Below, one piece after another: positions 8,209 through 16,638 of a DNA stretch of 64,000 nucleotides; the stretch's first letter is position 1; each line of letters begins with the position of its first letter. The notes under the pieces were generated by a model. It was not told the origin of the DNA. It ran no database searches and was given only the letters and a program-made list of their open reading frames with translations. The translations under genes were made by a program, and so were the position numbers. This DNA is from Lentimicrobiaceae bacterium (GTDB taxonomy: Bacteria; Bacteroidota; Bacteroidia; Bacteroidales; F082), in the NCBI GenBank assembly GCA_015061335.1, contig SUWT01000001.1, forward strand, positions 1-64,000. Reading direction: 5' to 3'.

Positions 8209-9708
8209 CTAAAACTCCTCTCGCAGCGGTCGTATGTCGTCCTGCCACATAAAACCTTTAAGATATTCCAGATTCTCTTCCATCTGATCCTCCGGATATA
8301 AAGTCTCTTTAATACTATTGTAATATCTTATCTCGGAGATTTGTTTTTTCCTGACTTTTATATCCATCTCTGATGATTGTGAGAAGTTGATGCCAATAAG
8401 AGTTCCATCTTCTTCACGAAGCCAATAAACCGTCTCCGCATTACCTTCATTGAAAATGTTATTCAACTCATTGCCATTAAAATATGCAGTGATCTGTCGT
8501 CCTTTGACCTGATTGTATCCTTTGATACTATCTTGTTGAATGATAAAGGCATTCGGATACATCAAAACGCTGTCGATGGCTCTTCCTTTTATGGCGATAT
8601 TGATGGAGTCGCCACTCATTTGCGATCTGTCAGTCCAAATGACTGGCTCATCTCTCATATAAACAATAGAATCAACAACAACATAATGTAGCGAGTCGCA
8701 CTTGCCTTGAATATCATTCCTGAAGAATCTTACATTATAGAATGCCTTAAGACGTTGTATTTCATTACTTATTGTGTCAAAATAGAAATAAATGCTGTCG
8801 GAAATGGCAAACAAAGTGTCTTTTTCTTCATAATAATAGGCTTTTATGTTATTGGTAATGAATCCTTTGCCCAGATTTCTCCACATTTCTGCATAATTAC
8901 CTGTCAAAGTGGCTTTATATACTGTGTCTTCAATTATGACATCGTTTAAAGCTTTTGCATAACCTGTTTTCTTATTGTAGAACATGGTGTCGGCAATCAT
9001 TGATTGCTCCTTGTTTCTAAGAGTGGCTCTTTTGTCTAAATAAGCAAGTTCTGTTTCAGTATTATACCATCCGTAATTGCCGTATAATGTATTCTCTTTG
9101 TTTATCATTGTTGTTGGACCATAGAAATACATCATCTCGTTTTCTGTGTCATAAACCAAGGTGTCTGACAAAATCTTATAATCGGGCATTGTGCCAACCA
9201 CATCAGTTCTGAAATATACAACCTTAATATCGTCTCTATAATAACCCTTTTTACTGACTAACTTCTTGTCGTTGCGTGTGATGGTGCCATGGCTTGGATA
9301 TGAAGCCAGATGACCTACACGGTCGTATGTCATATATTCGGTATTCAAGATCGTAGAATCGTCTTTAAGGATGACATCGTGGAAAAGTTCTGCAAAACGA
9401 GTCTCTCCGTTGTATTTAAGTAATTTGCTATAGATATCTGTACTGTCGTTAACTTTGATATGAACATTGCCAAATCCATCGAAGAATTTAGTTTTTTCGT
9501 TATAGTAGGCACTGTCGCTATAAAAATATGTAGAATCCTGACGCATTACAACGTTGCCGATGAGTCTTTGCACATTTTTGCCGAGTCGCTCGTCATAGTT
9601 AGCCTTATCGGCATTAAGGATGTGAATAGTGGTGGTTTTTTTCTGAGCCATGATATGATGACTCATGAAAATCATAATAAATAAAACAAAGAATCTAGCT
9701 TTATACAT
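8209..9708 (-). CDS. LptA/OstA-like LPS transport protein
   Basis: A 499-residue exported protein with a signal peptide ending near HHIMAQ. The rest is strand-rich OstA/LptA repeats, each a beta-jellyroll turn with phrases such as NVVMRQDSTYFYSDSAYYNEKTKFFDG and GNVHIKVNDSTDIYS. Proteins of this kind form the periplasmic bridge that moves lipopolysaccharide to LptD. Here it is much longer than E. coli LptA (about 185 residues), which is usual for the Bacteroidota form. It is last in a minus-strand run amidase, MlaD-like, LptA-like. The probable partner LptD is divergently encoded at 11770, which supports the assignment. Confidence 0.75.
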   Translation of the reverse strand: MYKARFFVLFIMIFMSHHIMAQKKTTTIHILNADKANYDERLGKNVQRLIGNVVMRQDSTYFYSDSAYYNEKTKFFDGFGNVHIKVNDSTDIYSKLLKYNGETRFAELFHDVILKDDSTILNTEYMTYDRVGHLASYPSHGTITRNDKKLVSKKGYYRDDIKVVYFRTDVVGTMPDYKILSDTLVYDTENEMMYFYGPTTMINKENTLYGNYGWYNTETELAYLDKRATLRNKEQSMIADTMFYNKKTGYAKALNDVIIEDTVYKATLTGNYAEMWRNLGKGFITNNIKAYYYEEKDTLFAISDSIYFYFDTISNEIQRLKAFYNVRFFRNDIQGKCDSLHYVVVDSIVYMRDEPVIWTDRSQMSGDSINIAIKGRAIDSVLMYPNAFIIQQDSIKGYNQVKGRQITAYFNGNELNNIFNEGNAETVYWLREEDGTLIGINFSQSSEMDIKVRKKQISEIRYYNSIKETLYPEDQMEENLEYLKGFMWQDDIRPLREEF

Positions 9709-9723
9709 TTATTTTGTTCAGAT

Positions 9724-10629
9724 TTAAAAAACACTTAATTTTATTTTCTTAGGATTTTCCTTGATTTCATCAAGAAGTTGCTGAAGTGTGCTGACAGCTT
9801 CATTGACATTATTGTACAATGAGTCGTCATTGAGAAGAAGTCCTGCGCTTCCCTTACCTTCATTAACACTCTTTATCAATGTATTGACATCACTGATGCA
9901 ATCTTCTAATGAAGCTACAAGATGTTTATATTCTATCTTACTTAATGAGTCGCTGACAGCAGAGAAATCTCTTGTGATATTTTCTAGATTCTGTATGCTT
10001 TGATTTAGTTTCTCATCGTTATTATCAATTAATTTCTTGAGGTCAGAAGATAGATTGTCGATATTGTCCATTACTGATGCAAAACTATTTATGCCATTGT
10101 TGATGTCGCTTTTAACTTCGTCGTTTATTATGCTGTTAAGGTTGTCGGATAAATTTGTCAGCGAGAGCATTAGATTTTCCAATTTATCTTTAAGAGGTAA
10201 TAATTCCTCGTTTATCATACCCATTGTTCCCATATCATATTCTGCGTTCAAGGTATCGCCGTTTTGAACCAGGGTGGAGGAATTCCCGAGAACTATATCA
10301 AGGCTTACGGATCCCAATAGCGATGATGCCAGTCTTGCTATGCTATTTGCAGGAATATTAATATCGTTTTTGACAGTAAATGTCACAATAATAGATCCGT
10401 CTTTTTTAGGGTGGAACTTCAATGCGTTGACATTTCCTACCAGCATACCGTTAATGGTAACCAGATCGCCGGGAATGAGCCCCATGGAATTGCCATATAT
10501 TGCGTATAATGTTAATTGATTACGAGAGATACTCTTGCCTTTTAGGAAATTAAATCCCCATACAAACAATATTAATGCAGCAATAAAAGATAGTGCTATT
10601 AAGATAGATTTATTTTTCTCTTTCATCAT
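9724..10629 (-). CDS. MlaD/MCE-domain lipid-transport protein
   Basis: A 301-residue protein with one N-terminal membrane helix (SILIALSFIAALILFVWGFNFL) followed by an MCE domain at about 35-115: LTLYAIYGNSMGLIPGDLVTINGMLVGNV, then LLGSVSLDIVLG. The C-terminal half is a long predicted coiled coil rich in Asn, Ser and Leu (DNLNSIINDEVKSDINNG and similar). MCE proteins form hexameric lipid-binding rings that work with an ABC transporter to move phospholipid between membranes. The MlaE/MlaF permease and ATPase partners are not in the window. It starts 9 bp after the amidase stop, so the two are almost certainly cotranscribed. Confidence 0.85.
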   Translation of the reverse strand: MMKEKNKSILIALSFIAALILFVWGFNFLKGKSISRNQLTLYAIYGNSMGLIPGDLVTINGMLVGNVNALKFHPKKDGSIIVTFTVKNDINIPANSIARLASSLLGSVSLDIVLGNSSTLVQNGDTLNAEYDMGTMGMINEELLPLKDKLENLMLSLTNLSDNLNSIINDEVKSDINNGINSFASVMDNIDNLSSDLKKLIDNNDEKLNQSIQNLENITRDFSAVSDSLSKIEYKHLVASLEDCISDVNTLIKSVNEGKGSAGLLLNDDSLYNNVNEAVSTLQQLLDEIKENPKKIKLSVF

Positions 10630-10638
10630 TTTTATAGA

Positions 10639-11724
10639 TTAATCAATTCTTTTTCCGTTTTTAAATGGCACGACAAAGGCGGATTCATATCCTTTTTCTT
10701 TAACGAACTTGCAATGTTTTTCTGCATCTTTTTTGTTGTCAAAGCTGCCGCTTGTGTATTTGTAAAGTCCGTTATGCTCGTAATAATCGATCTCGCTCAA
10801 GGTGCTGTAATGCTCTTTAGGATTTGATATTTTTCTGCTTCTGCTTTCTATCTGTACTTTATAGATTATTTTGTTGTTATTTGTATTAACATCTTCAGTA
10901 TCATTGTTTTCTACTATTGCGTTGTCTTTTTCGTATGCGACTTTATAGTCGCGGAAGGCTCTGAAAATAGCAGATGCGATATAGGTTTGACCTTCTTTAG
11001 AGAGAAGGAATTTCTCTTCGTTTGGATTTGATAGGAAACCTATTTCTACTAACACAGAAGGCATCATGGTGCGATATAGTACGAGAAAACCCGCTTGTTG
11101 AACGCCTCGATCCTTTCTTCCTACTCTTTTAACAAGTTGGTTTTGTATGCGTTCAGCCAAATCTAAGGAGGCGTTTTTATATTCACTTTGGAAGAAGTTG
11201 AGCATGATATATGCTTCTGTACTGTTGGGGTCAAAACCACCATAATCTTGTTCAGCCTCATCTTCATGAAGGATAGCGGCATTTTCTAATTTTGCTACTT
11301 CTAAGTTGGCAGCGTTCTTGTGTTCTCCCATGACGAAAGTCTCAACACCGTATGGGCTGGTTGAAGTTGTTGAGTTGCAATGTATTGAGATAAAAATGTC
11401 GGCGTTTCTGTCATTGGCGATTTTGGCTCTCTGATAAAGAGAGACGGCTTTGTCGCTGCTGCGTGTATAAATCACTTCCACATCAGGACAATATTGCTTT
11501 ATGTAATCTCCCGTCATTAAGGCTACTTTCAGGGTGATGTCTTTCTCAAGCGATTTCTTTCCGACAGCACCACTGTCTTTGCCACCATGACCAGCGTCAA
11601 TAACGACAGTTTTTATCTTCTTGCCATTTTGAGCTTTTATATCTTTCAGGAATGAAAAATTTAAAGCCAATACAAGAAAAAATAAATAAAATAGTTTTTC
11701 ATTATTGAATTGCAACTTAATCAT
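10639..11724 (-). CDS. N-acetylmuramoyl-L-alanine amidase, AmiC type
   Basis: A zinc amidase that cuts the peptide from N-acetylmuramic acid in cell-wall septation or recycling. A signal segment at about 10-31 (LFYLFFLVLALNFSFLKDIKAQ) is followed by an Amidase_3 domain: VVIDAGHGGKDSGAVG with the first zinc His, the DIFISIHCNS block with the third ligand, and VLVEIGFLSNPNEE with the catalytic Glu. From about 285 a SPOR-like C-terminal region follows (YKVQIESRS, GLYKYTSGSFDNKKDAEKHCKFVKEKG), which in other proteins binds denuded glycan at the division site. The 361-residue length matches the family. It heads the amidase, MlaD-like, LptA-like operon and faces lptD across 45 bp. Confidence 0.92.
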   Translation of the reverse strand: MIKLQFNNEKLFYLFFLVLALNFSFLKDIKAQNGKKIKTVVIDAGHGGKDSGAVGKKSLEKDITLKVALMTGDYIKQYCPDVEVIYTRSSDKAVSLYQRAKIANDRNADIFISIHCNSTTSTSPYGVETFVMGEHKNAANLEVAKLENAAILHEDEAEQDYGGFDPNSTEAYIMLNFFQSEYKNASLDLAERIQNQLVKRVGRKDRGVQQAGFLVLYRTMMPSVLVEIGFLSNPNEEKFLLSKEGQTYIASAIFRAFRDYKVAYEKDNAIVENNDTEDVNTNNNKIIYKVQIESRSRKISNPKEHYSTLSEIDYYEHNGLYKYTSGSFDNKKDAEKHCKFVKEKGYESAFVVPFKNGKRID

Positions 11725-11731
11725 AAAACCG

Positions 11732-11739
11732 TATCTTTG
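11732..11739 (+). promoter_or_regulatory. -7 box TATCTTTG for lptD
   Basis: A TAnnTTTG box 31 bp before the TTG start of the LptD gene, with TTG at 11710-11712 about 19 bp upstream as a weak -33 element. Most of this promoter lies over the start of the divergent amidase gene. Confidence 0.65.
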
Positions 11740-11752
11740 CAGAAATTTTGTA

Positions 11753-11760
11753 CAAAATTA
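11753..11760 (-). promoter_or_regulatory. -7 box for the amidase/MlaD/LptA operon
   Basis: On the minus strand this reads TAATTTTG (TAnnTTTG), 29 bp before the amidase ATG. It is only 13 bp from the plus-strand box at 11732-11739, so the two polymerases would occupy overlapping DNA. LPS-export genes on both sides may be coordinated or competing. Confidence 0.55.
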
Positions 11761-11769
11761 TAAAATAAA

Positions 11770-14529
11770 TTGTTGAGAAGTAAAACATATAGTTTTTTTA
11801 TTGCATTTTTCTTCAGTTGTGCGCTCCTTTTGTCGGCGTGTAAGACTGTAAGTAAGCTTGATGATATAAAAACTATCGATGACACTCTGTCGGTAGATAC
11901 AGTAATACTTCTTGACACAATAAAGGGCGATACATTGCTTTTTAATGTGGATATTGTTGATAATGAATTTGTTATCAAACAGGATACATCCTTGTCTGAT
12001 ACAACAATGACTATTGATGCCAATGATACCATTGCTCCTGCGACACAGATAAAACTTGACGAGAAGAAATCTTTTGTTGAAGATAAAATAGAGAGGTCAT
12101 GTAACGACTCTACAATCCAGGATTTTAAAAACAACAAGATTTATTACTATGGTAGTGCCAAAGTCGTATATGACGATATTACCATAGAAGCCGAATATAT
12201 AGAGTTTGATTTTGAAAAAAGAACAGTCTTCGCTAAAGGTCTGACTGATTCTACGGGAAAACTTTATGGTACTCCTATATTTACTGAGGGTGGACAGACT
12301 TATAATGCCGAGTCGATGACATTTAATTTCGACACTAAGAAAGGCGTTATTACCAAAGTGTTTACAGAAGATGCCATGGGCTATATTCATGGCAGTAAGA
12401 TTAAGAAAATGGAGGATAACACCATTAATATCAAGTCGGGATCTTATACTACATGTAGTAATCCTGAACATCCACATTATGAATTTCATTTTGGGAAGGC
12501 TAAGGTAATACCTGATGATAAAATCGTTACGGGACCTGCTTATTTTAAGTTGGAGGAGACGCCGCTTCCTATCGGTGTTCCTTTCGGAATTTTCCCTAAT
12601 AGTAAAGGACAACGCTCCGGTATCCTGGTGCCTTCGTGGGGTGAGTCCGCTAATCGAGGATTCTATTTCGAAAACGGTGGTTATTACTGGGGTATTAATG
12701 AAAATATGGATCTCCAAATTGTGGGTGACATCTACACCAGAGGTAGCTGGGCAGTGAAGCCTACATTCAGATATAATAAGAGGTATGCTTTTAATGGTTC
12801 ATTCTCAGGAAGCTATGCTGTTAATAAGATAGGTACCAAAGGGTCAGCCGACTATAACGAAAGCACCGACTTCAAAGTGCGTTGGGTACATAAACAAGAC
12901 CCTAAAGCAAGACCGAAATCTTCTTTCTCTGCCGATGTCTATATAGTGAGCTCTAACTATAACAAATATAACGCTATCTCGTCTAACGAGTATCTTAGCA
13001 ACACTTTCCAGTCAAGTATTGCTTATCAGACAAGCTTCGGTAATCTCTTTAACTTCACAGCTAATGCTAGTCATAACCAAAATACCATGACGAAAATTAT
13101 GACCGTTACCCTGCCGGAGTTTACACTCAGCATGAATCGCGTCTATCCTTTTAAAGAACTCGGAAAATCACCAAAAAGAAAATGGTATAAAGATATCTAT
13201 ATCAGCTATACGGCTAATGCGAAGAATTATATGAGTATGCCTGATAGCCTCTATTTTAAACCTGGGTGGCTCGATAATCTGCAAAACGGTGTCCAACACA
13301 GAGTGCCGATAAGCATGCCGATAAAGTTGTTTAAACATTTTACATGGACGACAACAGCGACATTATTGGATAGAATGTATTTCAAATACTTTGAGAAAGA
13401 ATGGGTTAACGATACTTCAATGCCTCAGGGCGGATATCTTAAAACAGATACGATACACCAATTTAGAAATGTCTTTAGCTTCGATGTCTCAAGTACTATC
13501 ACAACAAAATTATATGGTCAGGTGAATTTTAAAAAAGGTCCGGTCAGAGCCATACGACATGTTTTCACACCTTCCATAGGATTTAGCTATAATCCCGACT
13601 TCTCCTCCGATTTCTGGAACTATTACGATACATATTATGACGCTAACGGCATAGAACAACTCTATTCTATGTTCCAAGGTAATATATATGGATCACCACC
13701 ATCGAGTCAGGCAGGACGTCTGACATATAACTTCTCTAATAATCTGGAAATCAAAGTGCCTTCTAAAAAAGATACTATAACGGGTCTTAAGAAAGTGAAA
13801 CTTATTGAAGACCTTACACTTAGCGGAAGTTATGATATAGCGAAAGACTCCTTGAACTTCTCTTATTTGTCGATAAGCGGAAGAACAACATTGTTCAAGA
13901 ACTTATCTGTCAGGTATTCAAGTCTGTGGGATCCGTATATATTGGACTCAGCAGGCGTTAAACAACTTAATCAGTTTGAGTGGGATGTGCATAAACGACT
14001 GTTTAGAAAAAATAGCGTCTCTTGGAATTTTAGCCTCAGCTATTCATTGAATAATGATACCTTTAAGAAAAATAAAGGAACCAGAAACTCGGCGACAAAA
14101 CAATTTGAGTCGTCTCCTCTGGCTTCAGAACAAGAAATGCATGATATCAGGTCGCATCCCGAAGATTATATCGACTGGACAACAAAATGGTCTTTGTCGC
14201 TGAGTTATAACCTGACAATGTCTAATAATCTTTCATATATCAATTATATCATGAAAGATAATAGAAAACTAATCCAAACCTTAGGCGTCAATGGTAGTGT
14301 GAACCTGACTCCTAAATGGAAAGTATCTGTGCAAAGCGGCTGGGACTTTGAACTGAAAAAACTATCTTATACCTCACTTACAGTATATCGTGACCTGCAT
14401 TGTTGGGAAATGCGCTTTAACTGGATTCCTCTCGGAACATACAAAAGCTGGAACTTCTCTATTAATGTCAAAGCCTCTGCATTGCAGGATCTCAAACTTT
14501 CCAAAAAGAAAGATTATAGAGATAATTAA
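11770..14529 (+). CDS. LptD-like outer-membrane LPS assembly protein
   Basis: A 919-residue protein of the Bacteroidota LptD family, which places LPS in the outer leaflet. The start is TTG at 11770 (a second TTG follows at 11773); no in-frame ATG precedes the signal region. The N-terminus ends in a lipobox, LLLSACKT, so it would be lipid-anchored if cleaved by signal peptidase II. Residues about 110-250 are an OstA/LptA-like jellyroll (KIYYYGSAKVVYDDITIEAEYIEFDFEKRTVFAKG). The remainder is a long beta-barrel with alternating aromatic strands such as FSGSYAVNKIG, FGNLFNFTANASHNQ and SFSLSYSL-type segments. It is transcribed away from the LptA-like operon, the usual pairing. Confidence 0.8.
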   Translation: MLRSKTYSFFIAFFFSCALLLSACKTVSKLDDIKTIDDTLSVDTVILLDTIKGDTLLFNVDIVDNEFVIKQDTSLSDTTMTIDANDTIAPATQIKLDEKKSFVEDKIERSCNDSTIQDFKNNKIYYYGSAKVVYDDITIEAEYIEFDFEKRTVFAKGLTDSTGKLYGTPIFTEGGQTYNAESMTFNFDTKKGVITKVFTEDAMGYIHGSKIKKMEDNTINIKSGSYTTCSNPEHPHYEFHFGKAKVIPDDKIVTGPAYFKLEETPLPIGVPFGIFPNSKGQRSGILVPSWGESANRGFYFENGGYYWGINENMDLQIVGDIYTRGSWAVKPTFRYNKRYAFNGSFSGSYAVNKIGTKGSADYNESTDFKVRWVHKQDPKARPKSSFSADVYIVSSNYNKYNAISSNEYLSNTFQSSIAYQTSFGNLFNFTANASHNQNTMTKIMTVTLPEFTLSMNRVYPFKELGKSPKRKWYKDIYISYTANAKNYMSMPDSLYFKPGWLDNLQNGVQHRVPISMPIKLFKHFTWTTTATLLDRMYFKYFEKEWVNDTSMPQGGYLKTDTIHQFRNVFSFDVSSTITTKLYGQVNFKKGPVRAIRHVFTPSIGFSYNPDFSSDFWNYYDTYYDANGIEQLYSMFQGNIYGSPPSSQAGRLTYNFSNNLEIKVPSKKDTITGLKKVKLIEDLTLSGSYDIAKDSLNFSYLSISGRTTLFKNLSVRYSSLWDPYILDSAGVKQLNQFEWDVHKRLFRKNSVSWNFSLSYSLNNDTFKKNKGTRNSATKQFESSPLASEQEMHDIRSHPEDYIDWTTKWSLSLSYNLTMSNNLSYINYIMKDNRKLIQTLGVNGSVNLTPKWKVSVQSGWDFELKKLSYTSLTVYRDLHCWEMRFNWIPLGTYKSWNFSINVKASALQDLKLSKKKDYRDN

Positions 14530-14584
14530 TACACCAGCAGAATATCGCTCTTTGTCATAATAAAGTTTTATATCATCTAAAAAC

Positions 14585-14615
14585 TTTGTTTTTTTGAAAA
14601 AATATTTTAAATTTG
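14585..14615 (+). promoter_or_regulatory. Promoter of the transglycosylase gene
   Basis: TTTG at 14585-14588 and TAAATTTG at 14608-14615 are 19 bp apart, a full -33/-7 pair. The ATG follows 29 bp after the -7 box. Confidence 0.7.
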
Positions 14616-14644
14616 CAGGGTGATTTACAAAAAAGACTCTCGTT

Positions 14645-15841
14645 ATGAAAAAAATCTTCACTCTTTTCTTGTTTGTATTATGCTTTAGTACATTATCAGC
14701 CCAAGTAGAATCTGAGTATGAACGCTACTTACGTGAACGACAGGAGGAAATGAAAGCCCTGCAAGAAGATAATAAAGACCTTATGAAAGAACTTGAGAAA
14801 GAATATGAGGATTATCTCAAGGCAGAGAAAGAAGCATACGATAAGTTTGTTAGAGAAATGAGTAATATCTGGGGAAAGAATAATGTGACGGAAAGTTCTG
14901 ACAAAGAATGGGTGGAATATACTGATAATGGCAACTCTCGTAGTACCGTAGATTTTGAGAAAGGAGAGGCTACTATAGAAGTAATTGTTACTCAAGAAGA
15001 AAGTAAATCGGATGATAAGGTTAAGACCAAGATAGAGGATAAGCTTAAAGAATTGATTAAAAGTAGAGGCAAGACAAAAGATTATGATTCTTCTGTGGAG
15101 AAATCTGTCGAACTACAGAGTACGCCCGTCTTGGAAGAACAGATCAAAACACCTTCTGGAGAAATAGTAACGGAAGAGAATGCGGAAGTGGCAGTGAAGG
15201 AAATTGTAGATGAACTTAAGATTGAGAAAAAAATTATTCAAGGCGATGATGGAAAGGATAGGGAAGTGGTGACGGTGAAACTTGATCTGGCGCCGGATCA
15301 TATCAGGACAAGAGCCGAGAAATATAAGGAAGCAGTAGAAAAATATTGTAACAAATACAATGTCGATCCTGCGATGGCATATGCTGTGATGCATACGGAG
15401 TCGTCCTTTAATCCAAAGGCAAAGTCGCATGTTCCTGCATACGGATTGATGCAGATTGTCCCGACATCAGCAGGAAGAGACTGCGCCATGAGCCTTAAAA
15501 AACCTTTTTCAAAACCAACAGCTAATTATTTATACGAGCCTGAAAATAATATTGAAATGGGAGTTCATTATTTGTATCTGTTGAAAAAACGTTATTATAC
15601 AAAAGTCGAAGACCTTGATAGTCAAAATCTTTGTGTGATAGCGTCATATAATACTGGAGCAGGAAATGTGGCACGAGCATTAAGAGGTGATACAAATATC
15701 GCTAAGGCAATACCTCAAATTAATGCGATGCCGTATGATGAACTTTTTAAATATTTTGAAAGAAAACTGCTTCCTGAAACACAAAATTATATAAGAAAAG
15801 TGACAGAGCGTATGAAAGAATACGACAAATGGATGAAATAA
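14645..15841 (+). CDS. Membrane-bound lytic murein transglycosylase, MltC-like
   Basis: A 398-residue exported protein. Signal peptide at 1-20 (ending FSTLSAQ), then a strongly charged coiled coil at about 20-75 (ERYLRERQEEMKALQEDNKD). A middle domain resembling the DUF3393 part of MltC follows (WVEYTDNGNSRSTVDFEKGEATIEVIV), and the lysozyme-like SLT domain covers about 225-395. The catalytic Glu is in AVMHTESSFNPKAKS; YGLMQIVPTSAGR and CVIASYNTGAGNVARAL complete the fold. It cleaves the MurNAc-GlcNAc bond to give 1,6-anhydro products. Unlike E. coli MltC no lipobox is seen, so it is probably periplasmic or membrane-associated by another route. Confidence 0.88.
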   Translation: MKKIFTLFLFVLCFSTLSAQVESEYERYLRERQEEMKALQEDNKDLMKELEKEYEDYLKAEKEAYDKFVREMSNIWGKNNVTESSDKEWVEYTDNGNSRSTVDFEKGEATIEVIVTQEESKSDDKVKTKIEDKLKELIKSRGKTKDYDSSVEKSVELQSTPVLEEQIKTPSGEIVTEENAEVAVKEIVDELKIEKKIIQGDDGKDREVVTVKLDLAPDHIRTRAEKYKEAVEKYCNKYNVDPAMAYAVMHTESSFNPKAKSHVPAYGLMQIVPTSAGRDCAMSLKKPFSKPTANYLYEPENNIEMGVHYLYLLKKRYYTKVEDLDSQNLCVIASYNTGAGNVARALRGDTNIAKAIPQINAMPYDELFKYFERKLLPETQNYIRKVTERMKEYDKWMK

Positions 15842-15866
15842 TTGTTTAACCATAAAAATTTAAAAA

Positions 15867-16244
15867 ATGAAGAAAGTTATCTCAACAAAGAATGCTCCAG
15901 GAGCAATCGGACCTTACAGTCAAGCTATTGAAGCTAATGGTATGTTATTTATCTCAGGACAGATTCCTATCGATCCTGCAACCGGTAATATCGTAGAAGG
16001 TGGTATTATCGAACAGACAGAACAAGTGATGAAAAATCTTAACGGCATCCTTACAGAAGCTGGTTACACATTCGATAATGTTGTTAAATCAACATGTTTG
16101 CTCAGCGATATGGCTAATTTCGCCGCTATGAATGAAATATACGGTAGATGCTTTACACAAAATCCTCCGGCAAGAGCCGCTTTCGCTGTTAAAACACTTC
16201 CTAAAGAAGTTTTGGTAGAAATTGAAATGATCGCTGTTAAATAA
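15867..16244 (+). CDS. ridA: RidA/YjgF family enamine/imine deaminase
   Basis: A 125-residue protein of the Rid family, which hydrolyses reactive 2-aminoacrylate or 2-aminocrotonate to the 2-oxo acid and ammonia. The N-terminus STKNAPGAIGPYSQAIEANGMLFISGQIP and the C-terminal PPARAAFAVKTLPKEVLVEIEMIAVK contain the conserved Tyr, Arg (of ARAAF) and Glu expected in active RidA trimers. It starts 25 bp after the transglycosylase stop. Its natural partner, threonine dehydratase, which makes these enamines, is encoded about 6 kb downstream at 22571. Confidence 0.93.
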   Translation: MKKVISTKNAPGAIGPYSQAIEANGMLFISGQIPIDPATGNIVEGGIIEQTEQVMKNLNGILTEAGYTFDNVVKSTCLLSDMANFAAMNEIYGRCFTQNPPARAAFAVKTLPKEVLVEIEMIAVK

Positions 16245-16255
16245 AAATGTCAATT

Positions 16256-16636
16256 ATGAAGAGATTAGCCTTTTTAACAATAATACTCTTCGCTATATTC
16301 GCTTCCTCCTGCGATGGCCCGCTGCCAACGGCAGAAATAGATAAAGACCTGATAGTAGGAAGATGGATGACCTCCGATGAGATGTACTTCGAGGTTTATA
16401 ACAGCGATGGTACAGGAAAAGAATGGGATCTTAAAGATGACGTTCAAGAAGATGAGGCTATCCCTTTTACATGGGAATTTAGCGAAACTTCCGATGATTC
16501 ATTCATAAAATATTACGAAATGGAAATAGGAGGTATAGTGCCTCAATATTGTAATATCTTAGAATTATCATCAACAAAATTTAAATATAATAACGAAGGA
16601 TTAAGAGCTACATATAACCTTATAAGAGCTAATTGA
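16256..16636 (+). CDS. Small lipoprotein with a lipocalin-like fold signature
   Basis: A 126-residue protein if started at ATG 16256, which puts MKRLAFLTIILFAIFASSC directly as a lipoprotein signal; an in-frame ATG at 16247 adds three residues. The lipobox ASSC is clear. The mature part begins with LIVGRWMTSDEMYFEVYNSDGTGKEWD, the G-x-W and strand pattern of small lipocalin-like Bacteroidota lipoproteins. No enzymatic residues are recognisable. It sits 11 bp after ridA and just before the AsmA-like gene, so it may be part of the same transcript. Function unknown. Confidence 0.75.
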   Translation: MKRLAFLTIILFAIFASSCDGPLPTAEIDKDLIVGRWMTSDEMYFEVYNSDGTGKEWDLKDDVQEDEAIPFTWEFSETSDDSFIKYYEMEIGGIVPQYCNILELSSTKFKYNNEGLRATYNLIRAN

Positions 16637-16638
16637 TT

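Noticed and set aside
12097..12717. Minus-strand frame of 206 codons within lptD
   Set aside because: Antisense shadow of an evident signal-bearing LptD gene; the translation has no family-like content.
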